The notes under the pieces are model-generated. The model saw only the letters and a program-made list of their open reading frames with translations. It ran no database searches and was not told the origin of the DNA. Below, piece by piece: positions 63,861 through 64,000 of a DNA stretch of 64,000 bases. Where the stretch lies: assembly GCA_018676675.1 (NCBI GenBank), contig JABHEG010000200.1:33127-97126 (forward strand), given 5' to 3'. A program made the position numbers and the translations under genes. This DNA is from Lentisphaerota bacterium (lineage in GTDB: Bacteria; Verrucomicrobiota; Lentisphaeria; Oligosphaerales; JABHEG01). Each line of letters opens with the position of its first letter. Within the stretch, counting starts at the first letter, position 1.

Positions 63861-64000
63861 TGTCTCGTCCTGGTATAGGTTGACACTTATACAAGGAGGA
63901 GACCGGTGTCACAGAGAGTAGTGCGATACAGTGAAGCGTTCAAGATGCAGGTTGTGGATGATCTTGAACGAGGTCGTTTCGGGAGTCCTTTTGAGGCCGC
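63861..64000 (+). mobile_element. Left end of an insertion sequence (IS3-type), truncated by the window
   Basis: The putative element starts TGTCTCGTCCTGG at 63861, with a TG dinucleotide end as is usual for IS3 elements. It contains a transposase start. TTGACA at about 63879 would serve as a -35 box. The right end and target duplication are outside the window, so the boundary is an estimate. Confidence 0.5.
63906..64000 (+). CDS. IS3-family transposase OrfA (partial)
   Basis: GTG 63906 follows AAGGAGG at good spacing. The frame is open to the window end, giving MSQRVVRYSEAFKMQVVDDL and on to SPFEA. This basic helix-turn-helix opening is typical of the small OrfA (DNA-binding) protein of IS3-type elements, which normally makes a fusion transposase with OrfB by -1 frameshifting. 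Only 31 codons are visible. Confidence 0.65.
   Translation, partial: MSQRVVRYSEAFKMQVVDDLERGRFGSPFEA

Overview
The window is GC-rich bacterial DNA with about 38 protein genes, long intergenic repeats, one clear pseudogene and a transposase cut by the right edge. The gene mix suggests a free-living heterotroph of the PVC superphylum or a nearby lineage (Kiritimatiellota, Lentisphaerota, Planctomycetota or Hydrogenedentota). The clues are C-type sulfatases, two DUF4838 proteins, cysteine-motif TIM-barrel hydrolases, UroD-like proteins of catabolic type, a Gfo/Idh/MocA oxidoreductase, a parallel beta-helix protein, and a transmembrane Ser/Thr kinase with TPRs next to an ECF sigma factor and an FHA protein. 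No rRNA or tRNA was seen, so the phylum is an inference. No CRISPR array or riboswitch was seen.

Layout. 78-11510 is mostly housekeeping, largely on the minus strand: a Prc-type protease with a DUF721 protein, YggS, a Gfo/Idh/MocA dehydrogenase with an amidohydrolase, a large hybrid histidine kinase, Maf and Der. 11769-16392 (plus) holds a secreted C39-like protease, a sulfatase and a TIM-barrel hydrolase. 16638-22684 (plus) is a signalling module: receptor-like Ser/Thr kinase, large lipoprotein, ECF sigma factor, FHA protein. The kinase and the lipoprotein end in the same kind of CsgG-like plus FlgT-like tail. 23099-26286 is a tail-to-tail pair of FadL-like outer-membrane proteins. The plus-strand copy is broken by an amber codon at the signal-peptide boundary and by a frameshift.

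26662-32663 has a large secreted hydrolase, a UroD-like protein, SfsA and a membrane-anchored thioredoxin. 32664-33578 is a gene-free stretch packed with palindromes that look like REP/BIME elements. 33579-41493 has a CDF transporter, a phosphotransferase, a DUF4838 protein, a TerB protein, HflX with an unusual Cys-rich N-terminal domain, and a GNAT acetyltransferase. 41486-45695 (minus) is a compact sulfatase / GH29 fucosidase / FAD oxidoreductase operon without signal peptides. A previously uncalled 50-residue membrane protein with its own terminator follows. 46566-53868 (minus) holds two very large secreted glycan-active proteins. 54340-63718 (plus) is a run of four more: TIM barrel with HEAT repeats, UroD, DUF4838 with a CBM9-like domain, and TIM barrel with a chitobiase-C-like domain. 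The window ends inside an IS3-type element.

How it fits together. Secreted LamG, CBM and TIM-barrel proteins and FadL-type porins would bind, cut and import complex, probably sulfated, glycans. The cytoplasmic sulfatases, GH29 and oxidoreductases would finish the products. The kinase/lipoprotein/sigma/FHA block is a candidate envelope-sensing system and the best lead for an undescribed system here. The recurring CxCxxC motif in five hydrolases and the covarying palindromes at 33111-33168 are the most unusual sequence-level signals.
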